DNA from: Rhodamnia argentea
Lineage: Eukaryota > Streptophyta > Magnoliopsida > Myrtales > Myrtaceae
DNA length: 64,000 nucleotides
Reading direction: 5' to 3'
Assembly (NCBI RefSeq): GCF_020921035.1
Contig: NC_063153.1
Span: 7,440,001 to 7,504,000, forward strand
In this document: in pieces, positions 12,455 to 25,463 of the stretch
Layout of the letters: each line of letters starts with the position of its first letter
How positions within the stretch are numbered: position 1 is the stretch's first letter
Program-made: the position numbers and the translations under genes
Notes under the pieces: model-generated
Seen by the model: the letters and a program-made list of their open reading frames with translations, nothing else
What the model was told of the DNA's origin: nothing
The model's database searches: none

Positions 12455-15400
12455 ATGTTAGAGCAGCTGTTGATATTCACGAGAGGAGGGTTGATCCTTT
12501 GGACGTGTAAAGAGATCGGGAATGCTCTCAAAGGATCTCCCATCGACACCCTAATCAGGTCGTGCCTATTGGAGGAACGCTCCGGGGCAGCATCGTTCAA
12601 TTATGATGCGCCTGGTGCGGCCTACACGCTCAAGTGGACCTTCCACAATGAGCTCGGCCTTGTATTCGTGGCTGTTTATCAGCGGATCCTCCACTTATTG
12701 TATGTGGACGATCTGCTTTCCATGGTGAAGCGCGAGTTTGCGAAAATATATGATCCGAAAAGGACTGTGTACCATGAATTCGACGAAACTTTTAAGCAAC
12801 TGAAGATGGAGGCTGAGGCTCGAGCTGAGGAATTGAAGAAATCAAAGCCGGTGGGTAAGCCTGTGAGTAATGGCAAGAGGCAAGGGCATGGGCAAAAGGG
12901 TGGATATGACGGAGGAAACAAGGACAGGAGTGAAGGTGGCTTGGCGAACGATGGGGGCGATGGCGATGGCGAAGGCGAAGGGCATAAAATGGGGAATGGA
13001 TATGCCAACGGCAATCATATCGGAGCCAAAGATTCCAAAATGACTGCTGTCGTCAAGGGAAAAGAGAATACAAGCTCCAACAATGGAGCTTTCGATGTAA
13101 ATAAACTCCAGAAACTTAGGTCTAAAGGTGGAAAGAAAACTGACACTGTTGATAACAAGGTTCCCAAGGTGGACACCAAGAAAAAGATAACAAAGAAAAA
13201 TAGAGTTTGGGACGATAAACCTCCCCCGACGAAGTTGGATTTTACACAAACTGTGGATGGGAAGGGGAATGGGAATGACAATGTACATGATGTGGAAGAG
13301 GTACATGGTGAAAGCATGATGGACATTGAGGAGGTTGTGAGCAGTGAAAGTGAATCTGAAGAGGATGAGGAGGTGGGAAAGGAGAGCAAGCTTGATGCCA
13401 AGAAGAAAGGATGGTTTTCATCCATGTTTCAGAGGTACATTCCGTGACATAATCTTTGCCTGATGTTTCCCTGCTTTGTTCCTACCTATGAATCTTTTCG
13501 CAAGCATGCTTCCTGATTCTTTTGAGGATATCTTCATTAAAAGAGATAGCTGACTTGAAAGGTCGAAACCATGAAACCGTTGGAATTCTGCTTTGGCTTT
13601 TTTCAACCACTTTCCTATGGGATACCTGTTTATTTACTGTGCTTTCTTTTCCTCAATATGATCTGTCTGGATACATGATACTGCATACTTTGTCAAACTC
13701 TCTGAGGATGGCTGGTTTGAACACATGTTGTCGTGATTAATGTGTGTTATTTATAATGGACAGTTAATATCATCACAAGTTTAACATTGGGATACTCCTC
13801 AGAACTTGCATTCCAGTATGGAACATATTGAACTTGACTATAAGCCACTCCTCGAGTAGATCATTTCTTCTTAATCAAGCCATCAGTCAGTCAGGTTGTT
13901 ATTTTAAAGCTCCTAGTTCCTACTATTAAACACTCCGTCCACCGAAATATTCGTTCTTCCTTTCTGCCCTACCTTAATTATTTTCAGGATTTTCATTCCA
14001 TAAGTTTAATTTGGCCTACTTTATGCTTTCTTATGGCTTCTCAAGGTGCAAGGTCATGCCTTTTGTGTTAATTAACTAAATCCTCTCTATGAAAGAGAAT
14101 GTGGAAAACTGTCAATATCTAGGTCTTATAGTCCTTTCTAGAATACCTCAGAATTCTTGTTTTGAAACTTTGTTTTGGTGGCGCAATGTCAGCCATTGAG
14201 GTTTCTGAATCTGTTTCAGACTTATTTCTCTCATGCTCTCTTTTTGTTTCGACAAGTTAGATGTTACAGTCATTGATCACGGACATTCTACTCCAGTATT
14301 GCAGGAAAGGCTAATCTGGAAAAGGCTGATCTGGAGCCAGCTCTGAAAGCTCTCAAAGACAGGCTCATGACCAAGAATGTGGTATGCATTTTTCCTTTGA
14401 TTAGTCACATGTCTTACTTTCTGTAGACAAAAGCCGTGTCATTCTTGATGAGTTATTAATGCTGTGGCATTTACAGGCTGAGGAGATTGCGGAGAAGTTA
14501 TGTGAATCTGTGTCGGCAAGTCTTGAAGGGAAAAAACTGGCCTCATTCACCAGGGTTTCTTCTACAGTGCAGGTCATGATCGTAGCTCTATCTCTCAACA
14601 TTTACTGCAAGTTTTCATTTGTGTGGTCTCTTACCGTGTTGTAGAAGGTCAATTTGTTGTACCAGAAGATGCTAAGTTCTTGCGAAATAATGGATACAGG
14701 CAGCAATGGAGGAGGCTCTTGTTCGTATTCTAACTCCCAGGCGCTCGATTGACATATTGAGGGATGTCCATGCAGCGAAAGAGCAAAATAAGCCTTATGT
14801 TGTCGTCTTTGTTGGTGTTAATGGTGTTGGAAAATCAACTAACCTGGCGAAGGTAAAGCGAATTTCTATGTTTTACATCTTTTATGTATCAAGTGGTGGC
14901 ATAGTAAATTGATTGCTGGTCTCTGAAATGAATATGCAGGTTGCCTACTGGCTCCTGCAGCATAAAGTTAGTGTCATGATGGCTGCATGTGATACATTTC
15001 GATCTGGAGCTGTTGAACAGCTGCGCACTCATGCTCGTAGACTCCAGGTACTTGATTATATAGTTCTGTGCTTCTGGAACAAAGTGCATTATCATTCTAT
15101 GTGGACAAATTAATTTTACTAAGTTCTGTGATTGTCTTATTCTTGTTCTGTTGGTTTAGATCCCAATATTTGAGAAAGGATACGAGAAAGATCCAGCAAT
15201 TGTTGCAAAAGAAGCAATTCAAGAAGCTGTTCGCAATGGTTCTGATGTTGTTCTTGTGGATACTGCTGGTCGAATGCAGGTAATAATTGCTGATAATTTT
15301 GCAAAAGCTTGACTGACATTACATAGACTGTTGGAGGACGTTAAGTTTAATGTTCTTCCCTTTCATTTTCTCCCTTATTGCTGGTGGTCCATATTGGGGT

Positions 15401-16734
15401 TTAGGATTGCACAAGTTGCCACTCATGCCAGACTTCTCACCAGTAAATAAAAAACTCTGAATCTTCCAAAATGGAGTCTAAAAATGAAAACCTTCACACA
15501 AAAAAGGCCAATTTCATTGTTGTCAGCACTTTTCCATTCTGGATCACTGTATTGCTTACTTCCTTCTTTCTCAATCTATAAATGGTTTACTTTTTCCTCT
15601 GTCGGGGAGTGCTTAGCTTTTAGGTCCCAAACCATCATTGCTGATTAGCAGTGTAGAGGAAGGAGTTTTTTATTTGAGTAAAGGCAGGGAAGAACTGTAG
15701 AAGTTATTATGTCCTGTCGAAATACCAAATTATCTCATTGATTGGATAAAGAGGACCCGAGCTGTCCAGGAATTTACTGGAAATGCATTTAGAATGAAAC
15801 TTCTATGAGCATCAAATCGCTACTCATCATTTGTCCAATAAAATACTATGTGACAACTAACCTTTTCTTCGCCATAGCTGACTCTGTTGTTTTGCCCTAC
15901 CAGATGATGGAGAGTTCCTCGTAGTTTCTATGTCATTCATTTGATGATTTCTGAATCTTACTTTTCTGAGCCACTAATTATTAATAATGTCTTTGATATT
16001 CACAGGACAATGAGCCACTAATGAGAGCTCTCTCAAAACTTGTAAACCTCAACAATCCAGATCTGGTTTTGTTCGTGGGTGAAGCATTGGTTGGGAATGA
16101 TGCTGTTGATCAACTCTCGAAATTCAATCAGGTAGGGTTCATTATAGAAGCTTTGATGGTTCTCATTGCATGCCATATGGAATGAAGTGAAGTATGATGA
16201 GGAAGGACTATACCATTAGTGTAACTAGGGATACTCGCTGTGTTGACATGGACATGACTGCAGGACCTAGGTTAAACAGCTATCAGTTTTAAAGGCAAAT
16301 CAACAGTTTAGTTGAGCTTTTAGAGTTGTTTCCTTGTTTCATGAATTATGTTACCGGGGTAGTATTCTACCTCTTGTTAATCGGCATTAAATCTTCTTGC
16401 CTCCGTTTTTCAGAAATTGGCCGACCTTTCGACTTCTCCTAGTCCCAGATTAATTGATGGAATCCTGCTCACAAAATTCGATACTATTGACGATAAGGTA
16501 AAGAATCACTCAACTCCCATAGGGACCACGCATTCAGTTACTGAAATGAACTTGTCTCCATTCTCTTATCATTTTCTTATACGTGTCGCAAACTTACTCT
16601 TGAAAAAGGTTGGAGCTGCACTGTCAATGGTCTATGTATCCGGAGCACCAGTCATGTTCGTGGGCTGCGGACAGTCATACACGGACTTGAAGAAACTCAA
16701 TGTCAAATCGATCGTGAAGACCCTTCTTGCATGA
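12455..16734 (+). CDS. Signal recognition particle receptor subunit alpha
   Basis: ER docking protein for the SRP-ribosome complex, a GTPase paired with SRP54. Nine coding exons: 12455-13434, 14297-14381, 14477-14572, 14700-14852, 14940-15047, 15160-15279, 16006-16131, 16414-16497, 16609-16734. All are in phase and give 625 residues; Arabidopsis At4g30600 is about 634. Residues 1-130 are the SRX/longin-like domain ([16 protein letters not shown]) that binds SRP receptor beta. Residues 130-326 form a charged, Gly/Lys/Asp-rich linker encoded in the large first exon. The N domain follows from about 327. The G domain has the P-loop GVNGVGKST (426-434), DTAGRMQ (508-514), TKFD (576-579) and SGAP (595-598). 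At exon 2 the acceptor must be at 14296; the AG seven bases downstream would give an immediate stop. The last acceptor follows AAAAAG and is weak, but phase demands it. Key GTPase residues are all intact. Confidence 0.96.
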
Positions 16735-18950
16735 GGATCTGTGCTTGTCGTCTTTCCTCTTTGTTCAGACATGTTTGTCGTGTGTGCCCTGTCCTTCACT
16801 TTCGTAGTGGATTGTGGTCCGACATTTTCCGGGGAGGTGATCAGTCGCTTGCGGCTATTAATTTGTATCAAGTTTTGAATTGTTCCATTAGTCTCCTCTG
16901 TTTGACAGCACTAGTCCCCGATGTACATGCTTTCTTGCTGTTGCTGAAGTAATCGCATGAGTACGGTTTGAACCCTGACTGATGCATAACGGGCAACTCG
17001 TTCGCTTGCATACTCCTGGAACCACGACCGCCGAGACTGTGGTTGCTTGAGAGCCGTGGCGGTGGTTATAGGCACGTGGCGCGTGCCGTGATGGCGCTGC
17101 TGCTAAGTCATGGAACGGCTCTTTTCCGTTTCTTTTTTCTTTTGTTATTATTTTTTACCTTAGGTAGCGAGAGATAAAGTTATCCCACCCGCAAAGCGTA
17201 GACAAGACTCCATGTTGTTATCCCTCAATTGTCTAAGTCCATTCCATCAGGTGTATTGCCAAACGCCATGTAAGATAATTTTTTTCTTTGTAGACTCCTT
17301 TTCGGGCCACCAAGCATTCCATGACAGTTTTCTTTCTTTTTAAATCTCTTGTTAACTCAAATCAAGCGCCCTCATTATTGGTCTATAGTCAAACGTGGAA
17401 TGGTGTTGTTAGGACGATACATGCGTGTTAAACGGAAGGACTAATGTGGGGTAAAATTCAAGCATTCATCTGAGGCAAACGGAATGGGACTAAAATAAGG
17501 TTTGGTGTTCCTCCTTCTAACACTTAAACTAAAGGGACAAAGAGTGCATAGATGTTTGAAAAATTGTCACGTGTTTCGTCGGGCCCTTTGACTTCCGGTT
17601 CTTAAATTGATAAAGAGAGGGAGAGGGGGGTTGTAGCCCTTGCTGCCGCCTGCAGGGTTGGACGTGCGCGCGATAGCAGGGACCCTTGACCCTTGCCATT
17701 CTCATGGCGATGGTCGCAGCCCTCGACAACAGACGCGGGCGACACCCTTGCCTCAAATCTGGGCAGTCCGAGCTACCACTACATATTTGAGCGTGGGTCG
17801 CCTTCACTACAAATCCGAGCTAGTTGCCTAGATATGTTCGGGAGGGTTGCGGCCCTTGCTAGCGCTCGGTGAGGTTGCAATGCAACTCATCTAGCTCACT
17901 CGCGACACGCACACGCACACTCTTACTTTTATTTTTTTATGGCCAACGATTGAGGTAGTGTCGATGCTCGTGTCAGGTTTTTTTGAGTTTGGCAACGCCA
18001 CCGCCACCACCTCTACCCTTCTCCTTTGTTTCTTTTTGCGTTAATAGTACAAAATATCTTAAACTAATATACATGTGACAAATTTATCTCAAATTAAATC
18101 TTGGGTTACCAAAAATGCTAAATTGGCATATACATGACACATTTATCCTCCGTTAGCTTCCGTCAAATCTTTGTTGCGAATTTATTGAGCTAGATGATAC
18201 ATGACAATGACTCAATTGACCTAGCAAGTAGAAGGACTTTTGACGAAAGAAGGGTAATAGTCTTTCGATCATTAGTCTATGAACTAAACTCTACCGCCAA
18301 TAAAAGGTCTGCTCGGATATGTTTGAAAATATATCAATTTGTTTGTCGAATTTTCACGGAGACTTCCCAAGTCAACTCGATTATTGCCATATATCATCAC
18401 GCTCAACAATTTCACGATAAAATTGATAGAAGTTAACGAAGGGTACATGTATCATGCATGTATCACTTTTGAGATTTTTGAAGACCCAAAATAATCTTGA
18501 CTAAATTTATTATAAATATATCAATTTAAAACTTTTCGTGATATTAATCCTTTCCTTCCCTCCCCCACCCCCTTTTTACACCCCTTACTTTGTTTTAGTT
18601 TTTTTATATCTATAAACTTTTGAATAAAATGCAATTTTTTATATGTTTAATTTGTTATGAAACATCTCACAAAAGGTGACACCTCAGCATTCGGCAGAAA
18701 AATTGAGCTACTCATGGACGAGAGACGAGTTCGTCTACACTGCTCAATTTATCCACATCGGCTACGGTGCAAGACAGAGATGAACCGCGACGCAAGATGA
18801 ACGCTTGAGAATTCCATTTCTGATTCTGTGTCGAGCACGGTCGGCTGTGTGTGAGGCTGACCGTGATTGCTGCCGCTCCAGTGGATTCGTTCAGCTTCTC
18901 GCCGTTTCTGCTGTGAGGGAGAGAAGGGTATTTGCGAAGAGTCTGCTCTC
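16735..18950. other. Spacer between SRP receptor and APO2
   Basis: About 250 bases of probable 3' UTR are followed by non-coding sequence. A GC-rich block (about 17620-17900) has 'cttgcc/tcgcca'-type words like the cores of the inverted-repeat elements, but no matching arms were paired with it. A distinct inverted-repeat element lies at 18041-18550. No gene was recognised. Confidence 0.55.
18041..18550. mobile_element. Inverted-repeat element, second family
   Basis: The left arm from 18041 ('ttaatagtacaaaatatctt') aligns with the reverse complement of the right arm ending near 18547 ('ttaatatcacgaaaagtttt') over about 140 bases. Shared blocks include 'taaayttt', 'tttgggt', 'tacatgacacat' and 'gttarcttc'. 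The core of about 230 bases does not code for anything recognised. It is probably a Mutator-like MITE. Confidence 0.6.
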
Positions 18951-18998
18951 ATGGAGGTCGCTCCTCCACTCAGTTCAATCCATCACCGTCTGAGTGAG

Positions 18999-19061
<63 letters not shown>

Positions 19062-22000
19062 CTTGCGTGTATTTGGGTGCGCATGTATTTGCATACCGGT
19101 GCTCTTTGCGGTCTCTTATACTCTCCTCCGTGCAGTGCGAAATTCCGGTTGCAACCACCAGAGGAATGCGGCTCCGGCCTCCGTTGTAGCGGTAAATCCT
19201 CCCTCTCTTGGGTCCATCTGTTGTGACTGGCCGAATGATGAATAATTTGTTTCATCGACCGATCTCGGTTGGCTACTTCTTTCTTGGTTTGGATGCTGGC
19301 AAAGATCATGTACCCACTTGATCTTTTGCTGCTTATTGCTGTGTGTGATTGAGGTGAGGGTCATAACGTTCAATGACTGAGAAACCCGAATGATCCAACA
19401 ACCCACTCTGCAGAGCGGAGCCTCGCGAAATCTTCCCAATGGATTGATTTTCTCTCTCTGAAATGCCTGTACTAAGGATGTTAAGTTTCAAGTGTTCAAA
19501 ATTTTGAATGGACCCGTGTAGTCCGAGATGAAGTGAGAGGCGTGAGTCACAGTTGACCTCATTCTGAGATTCTTTGTGATTCTACAGTTTGTTGTTCTTC
19601 TTTCTGGAGAAATTGGATCTATATTGGTACATAAAAGTCGGAAACTGCAATTTTTTTTTCCCAATGGTGTACATGGTTCAAAGGTTCACGGAGGAAATTA
19701 GGTCATGTATGTGTGTGGCCCAGTGATCGAAGAGTATTTTGAGGCTCATTAATCAGGTCCGAATTTTGTAGGAATCCGACGTGATTAGATGGCTCAATGA
19801 ATTGATTTAAGGATTCGAGCAATAAAAAAAGTAGAACAATGTCTACCTTTGGTTCTTCAGTATTGACTGGTTAATTTGAAAAAGCGCTATCTTAGTTGTG
19901 TAAAGGTCCTTTTTTCAATGTTTCATGTGCAGATTTCCTCGTCTTACAAAAGCAGGGGTTTCAGGATATCCTTTCCTACCAATACAGATTCTCTTAAAAG
20001 TTGTTTCTCTGGTGCTGGTGCACTTGGTTCTTTGAAGGTATGTTTCACTTAAGCTGCTTAGTTGTTTATTTATGAAGTTGCTATCTGTTCTAATATCTGA
20101 ATTTGCGCCATTTGTTTTAGTAAATCACCTACTCATTGTAGGCGTAGTCATGGGGTAACCAATACGTTCTTGGTAATGCAGCCAGCGCATATCTTCACTT
20201 ATAAGGGCATCAAGTTTCCTATTCATAGAGACAAATTGAGTTTTGAGAATTAATTCAGTTAATTTAAGAACATCACTTGTTTTTAAGAACTAAGTTTTAG
20301 ATGCATGAGACCAAGTTAGTCCTACCAGGTCCTGTAGTTTCCATCTGGTTGGCAATTCTTATTGTTATATATGATCATTTGACGTCCACCATCTGTAGTC
20401 ATCAATCCACCTTTCAACAAACCTATACCATTGTCCAAGCAGGACTAGCTGTTTCTTTTAATTTTTGCACCTGCTAGTTTCTTGTCTTGTCCATCACAAA
20501 CTAATGCCTATAGTTGGCTTGTTTGGTTATTTTCATAACCATTGCTACTAGAAGCAGTCTTCAGTCGTTTCTAAAAACAATGAAAAAGTACTTGCCAAAG
20601 GCTAATTAAGTCTAACTACTGAATGTCAATGGTCATGACTCTTAGTCTTTGGTTTTATATGTACAAATTACTACCTGGTATGTTTGGGATAATGCTTTGT
20701 TTTTGTGAGATTTGTGAGTTCATTCGCTTCGAGAGCAAGCTGCATTTACGAAGCTATGTGCTTGCCGAAGATCAATCAAAATCTGATTACTTAAATGGCT
20801 TTTTTTTTTGAAACAGATGAAACTGACAAACAATCCCGTGTTAAAACATTAACTTCTCATTCAGTCGACTTCCTGCAAATTTGTTTCTACCTGAGTGAGT
20901 TTCTCGATTCTTCTTTTTTGAACACCCTTTAAAAGGTATAGTGGTTTGATTGAGTTTTGCACTCTGTCAGTTTAATGAAAACATTTGCTGGAATTAGAAG
21001 CTAGGAGAAACAATCGTGTTGAAAGCTTTGATTGTTGCCTAGCGGGATGATGACCTACTTGAGTAATTTTGGGCAGCTAGAATCCTATCCATGCTTGGTC
21101 TATGTAGTTTGTGCCCCAACATATTCATAACCTGAATCACTTCTAAGCTCAGATAACATCTGTTCGTTCATTAGACAGAACTTCCACTTTAAGTGCAGCC
21201 TTTCCAAGAAACATGTGTACCGGCATTTTTTCTTCCCGACGGCCTCTTTTTGTTGACTGGGATTGCATTTGCTGCTAGTAAGAAGATAGAAGTAGCAATT
21301 TGCGAAGCTAGGAGCCATGCTGTCTGAAGGTTATTGATCATGTGGTTGTCCTTATCCTTTGTGCCGCTGGTCCTTCAGTGGAGATGAGCTACTTGAAACA
21401 AAACTGCTGTGAAAATTTGCCTTTATGGTGACATTTTGATATTTTGCAGCATTACCGTTGGAGGTTCTCGATTCCTTCAACGTCTTCTGTCTCATCAGAT
21501 AAGTCATATCCACAGTATGTGGTGACCATCAGGAATGATCATCCTCAAAATGCAGATTTTCCTCGCTCCTACTCAAGAAAGGAGAAGAAACCCTTTAAAG
21601 TGCCAATTATTGAGTTGAGGCGAGCAGCAAGGGAGAGACTTAAGAAAAGGAAAGATCAGCCCAGAAGACCTGTTTCGCCTCCGAAAAATGGGCTGGTCAT
21701 TAAAAGCCTTATACCATTGGCTTATGATGTTTTCAATGCAAGGATTACATTAATCAACAATCTCAAGGAACTCTTGAAAGTTGTACCGGTCCATGCTTGT
21801 GGGTAATATTCTTGCGCATTTACTGGTCTTGAAGATCCATTTTCTCGTAACAAAAACTCACGGCATCTATCGCTATAATTTGTATTCGAGAGACAATTGA
21901 GCTTTCATTTCTTCACATAAAAGGAGTATCTTGCGTCGCTTGTCACAATAATTTCATATCTGCTTGTGAATAGTAACTAAATGTTCTTCCTGTCACAAAC

Positions 22001-23257
22001 TCGCATCTGAAACAAATTAACCGGCTGCTTTTCACTCAAGAATTACATGACATTTAACTAAGTTTTACATTATTTTTACGCTTTTCAGTGTTCTAGTTCA
22101 TCTTTGTTTTGGCCCCTAAGAGCGGTTGGACATCCTTTTATGGAACAGCAATTTTCTAGATGATTCAGTAATGGCAGTCGCCGTAGATGGCGTTTTTGGT
22201 CAGGAGATTGAACTATTTAATAGTTGCTAGGAGACTGCAGATTTGACTTCTTAGCCTTACATTTGCAGCTTTTTGGTTATTGAACTGTGGCACTTTACTG
22301 ATCTAGCCATTAAATAGATCTAGTCCTTGATGATATCACGTGGCCTCCATTTTCACTATTGTTTCACGTATCTATTTGTTCTTATTTACTTTAAATTGGT
22401 GAATATTCCACTGTAACCCATGCAGGTGGTGTGATGAAATTCACGTGGGACCTGTTGGGCATCCATTCAAATCATGTAAAGGTCCAAATTCATCTATGCG
22501 CAAGGGCCTTCATGAGTGGACAAATGCCACCGTTGAAGATATATTACCACCAGTTGAAGCTTATCACCTATATGATAGACTCGGGAAGCGTATTTCTCAT
22601 GATGAGAGGTTTTCAATTCCTCGAATCCCTGCTGTAGTTGAGCTCTGCATCCAAGCTGGTGTTGAAATTTCTGACTTACCGACGAAAAGGAGAAGAAAGT
22701 CTATAATTCGTATTGGGAAGAAAGAATTTGTTGATGCGGATGAGAGCGAGCTCCCTGACCCCGTCCCAGAAGCTCCCATAATTCCATTGTTGACTGAACT
22801 ACCTGATTCTCAGATACAAGCACCATCTGACGACGAAGAAAAGCTCCTGCTTGCAGAGGAAACATTGCAGGCTTGGGAGAAGATGAGGCGTGGAGCCAAG
22901 AGGCTGATGAGGATGTACCCCGTGAGGGTTTGTGGATACTGCCCAGAAGTGCACGTGGGTCCAACCGGGCACAAGGCACAGAATTGCGGGGCACACAAGC
23001 ACCAACAACGGAATGGGCAGCATGGATGGCAGTCCGCTGTGCTCGATGACTTGATACCTCCTAGATTCGTGTGGCATGTTCCCAATGCTGATGGCCCTCC
23101 TTTAAAGCGAGAGCTAAGAAGCTTCTATGGAAAAGCACCTGTGGTGGTTGAGATATGTGTGCAGGCCGGTGCTAACGTGCCAGAGCAGTATAAACCAACC
23201 ATGAGATTGGATGTAGGGATTCCTTCAGATGTCAGAGAAGCTGAAATGGTAGTTTGA
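18951..23257 (+). CDS. APO2: APO-domain chloroplast RNA-binding protein (APO2-type)
   Basis: APO proteins are plant-specific plastid or mitochondrial RNA-binding proteins; APO1 and APO2 support group II intron splicing and photosystem I accumulation. Five coding exons: 18951-18993, 19136-19191, 19933-20037, 21450-21802, 22426-23257. They give 462 residues (APO1/APO2 are about 440). Two APO repeats each carry a conserved Cys/His zinc-type cluster: CGWCDEIHVGP with C203 (about 185-203), and CGYCPEVHVGP with C373 (about 355-373). A basic helix (RRAARERLKKRK) precedes the first repeat. Residues 1-70 look like a transit peptide. Exons 1-3 are short and poorly conserved, but their phases (1, 0, 0) fit. 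The exon 1-2 junction makes an A|TG methionine at residue 15, a possible alternative start. The choice of APO2 over APO1 rests on synteny with CNGC. Confidence 0.88.
19003..19059. repeat. (CT)n microsatellite, about 28 units
   Basis: An uninterrupted CT tract begins about nine bases after the inferred 5' splice site of APO2 intron 1. The long Ser/Leu and Glu/Arg reading frames here are products of the repeat. Confidence 0.95.
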
Positions 23258-25463
23258 GGTGATTACAGTGTGTTCAATAGCCGGAATGTCTTACAACACA
23301 CGCTAGAAGATAGTAGACCACATAATGGTCCGGCTTGGTGAGAGTTTTTCCTTTCACTGAACTGTCCGACATCCAGTATGACCAAGCTCTAGCTATTCCT
23401 TATTTTTACTCAAAACTGCTGTAATCAATGTAGAGTTGAAGGATAGCTGGAAAGCGATTCATTCATGGAGGCCGTTGTTGTTTTCTGCTGTTTCTGTAAA
23501 AGCATCAGCATTGGTGTACTTGCTGACCTTTGCAATGGAGTATTTGACAGATTAATTCTGCTTAATTGTGTCATTTAACTACCATATATGTTGCTATCAT
23601 CTGTCTCACCGGCAATCTACTATGAATCAATCTTTTTACTCTCATGTCCGTATGTATAGTCTTTATTGGTGCTATTTTGGGCAACCTAAACTATCTTTTG
23701 GGATTCTCATTACTCATTAGATATGCATAATCCATCTGGCCTTTATATGCTTCCTTCTGGCTTCTCATGGTGCGGTCTCATTTTTTTTGGAGTTATTAAC
23801 TGAATCCCTTCAATGAAATAAAATGTGGAAGGCAGCCAATGATCATGTGATGAAGTCCTTCCTGTTATCTTGGTACAGATGACATGCTGATGGGTTCTTG
23901 TAGTGAAACTTTGCTTCAGATAGCGCAGCAGCAATCCTTCAGGTTGGAGAAGGACCTGAGACTTTCTTCTGAATCTGCTTTAGATTTATTTTGACTGTAC
24001 TCCTTCCATTTAACAAGTTGGTAGTTACAAATTGATCTTGGGCGTTCTTCTCCAGTATTGCAGAAAGCAAATCTGGAGTAGGCTGATCTGGAACCAGCTC
24101 TGAAAGCTCTCTGAGGACAGCCTCACGACGAAGAACACGGTATGCATTTTCATTTGCCTAGTTTCATGGCCTATGAACGGTGAGCTGAGCTCTTCCTAAT
24201 GAGATATCCATTATGGGGTGTTCACGGGTGGAGGAGATAGCAAAGAAGCCGTGTGAATCTGCATCGGCCGGTCTCAAAGTTTAAAAACTGGTCTCATTCA
24301 CCAGGTATCATCCACCGGGAAGTAGTTTTGTGGTCTCTTACCAATTCGTAGGTCTTAACATGCTTTACCAGAAGATGCTGAGTTCCCAAGAAATAATAGC
24401 TACAAGGCAGCAATGAAGGAAGCTCCTGTTGTATTCTTGCTCCCGTCTGCTCTTCCGATGGATGTCCATGCAGCCAAAGAGCATAATGAGCCCTGTGTCG
24501 ATTGTTTGTGTTGGTGCTGGAGAAACTGCTAATCTGGCAAAGGTGGAGCTAATTTCTTTCTTACACAATCTTTGTGGTGGCACACAAGCACCGATACTGG
24601 ACCGGCAGCACGGTGGCAGGCAGGTCTGCTGGGTGACCTGATACCTCCTCAATGTCGATGGCCCGTGGATATTGGGAGTAAACTCTACACTATGGGATTG
24701 TAAATTTATCATGGGTGTATTAATTTAGGATTTTTGCAGTATGAAAATTATTTCTGAGCAAATCCGGCACGGTCGTATCGGTTTGAGATTTTTCTATAAC
24801 TCGAAAATTAGTTTGAGACGAATGTAGCACGCAAGTATCGATCGGATAACTTTGGCGATATTGTTAAATATTAACCCTACTCTTTTGCTCACTTTCACAA
24901 CTTTTTGTGTCAATGTTGCACGTACGCATGAGCAAAGCTCGCCTACAATTTTCATTCTAGTACTCCGTATAATACGAAGATAAATAAAAGGGAGTTTAAC
25001 GAAAATAAAATCGCTTCACACATATTTTCCTTTCAGCGATGGAAGGGAATATTCGCCACACGCAAAAAATTGGAAATTTTGTGTCAAGTTAATTTTTATT
25101 AAATAACTATGCCATCAAATAAAAAATGATTTCTTATTTTCATAAATCACTAATTTTACTTTACGTATAATTTCAATCGATCATAACAAATTGACTCAGA
25201 ATATTACGTTAATAAAGTTTAAATGGATTAAAGGGGAATGGAGGCAAAAAAAAGAGAAAAAAAGAGAAATGAGAGTTGGGGAGCGTGGAGATAAAGAAGC
25301 CAATGCAGATGCCTTGAGATTGGAGAAGATCAGTGTCAACTTCATCTCCCCCCCCCTCCTCCGTCGCCACCGCTAGGCGCTAACGACACCAACTCAGAGC
25401 AGAGAGAGAACGAGCGAGAGAGATCTGCGGAGGTGATCGCCGCGGTTCCGCAGAGCTTCTCCC
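23258..25463. other. Spacer with chimeric pseudogene before LPAT1
   Basis: This holds the APO2 3' UTR, then the chimeric pseudogene (23695-24666). Next come two related half-repeats near 24715-24840 ('gatttttgcagtatgaaaatta' and 'gatttttctataactcgaaaatta'). The LPAT1 upstream region has a purine-rich tract (about 25235-25300). No intact gene was recognised. Confidence 0.6.
23695..24666 (+). pseudogene. Chimeric pseudogene: SRP receptor introns 1-4 joined to APO2 last exon
   Basis: From about 23695 the sequence follows intron 1 of the upstream SRP receptor gene (compare 13980-14296). It then follows exon 2 (24056-24139), intron 2, exon 3 (about 24229-24303), intron 3, exon 4 (about 24413-24541) and the start of intron 4. 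At about 24574-24583 it switches within a shared 'ggtggca/ggggca' stretch to APO2 last-exon sequence (compare 22988-23095). That part keeps 'cacacaagcacc' and 'gatacctcct' and ends near 24666. Retained introns mean DNA-level duplication, not retrocopying. Several in-frame stops and indels break it, for example a TAG early in the exon 2 copy and 'aaagtttaaaaactgg' in place of the exon 3 'GKKLAS' region. No product is expected. Confidence 0.88.

Noticed and set aside
12679-13425. Several minus-strand open frames opposite SRP receptor exon 1
   Set aside because: They are shadows of the charged linker coding sequence. Composition explains their length.
14304-14306. Alternative acceptor for SRP receptor exon 2 at TTGCAG
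   Set aside because: It would give AGG AAA GGC TAA and stop. The AG seven bases upstream gives [10 protein letters not shown], as expected for the family.
18867-19309. Ser/Leu and Arg/Glu repeat frames around the (CT)n tract
   Set aside because: They are products of the microsatellite. The APO2 exons use a different, phase-consistent reading.
22445-22779. Extra frames overlapping the APO2 last exon
   Set aside because: They are shadows of the conserved APO coding sequence in other frames or on the other strand.
23695-24666. A retrocopied (processed) pseudogene of the SRP receptor
   Set aside because: Intron sequence is retained between the exon copies, so the duplication was at the DNA level.
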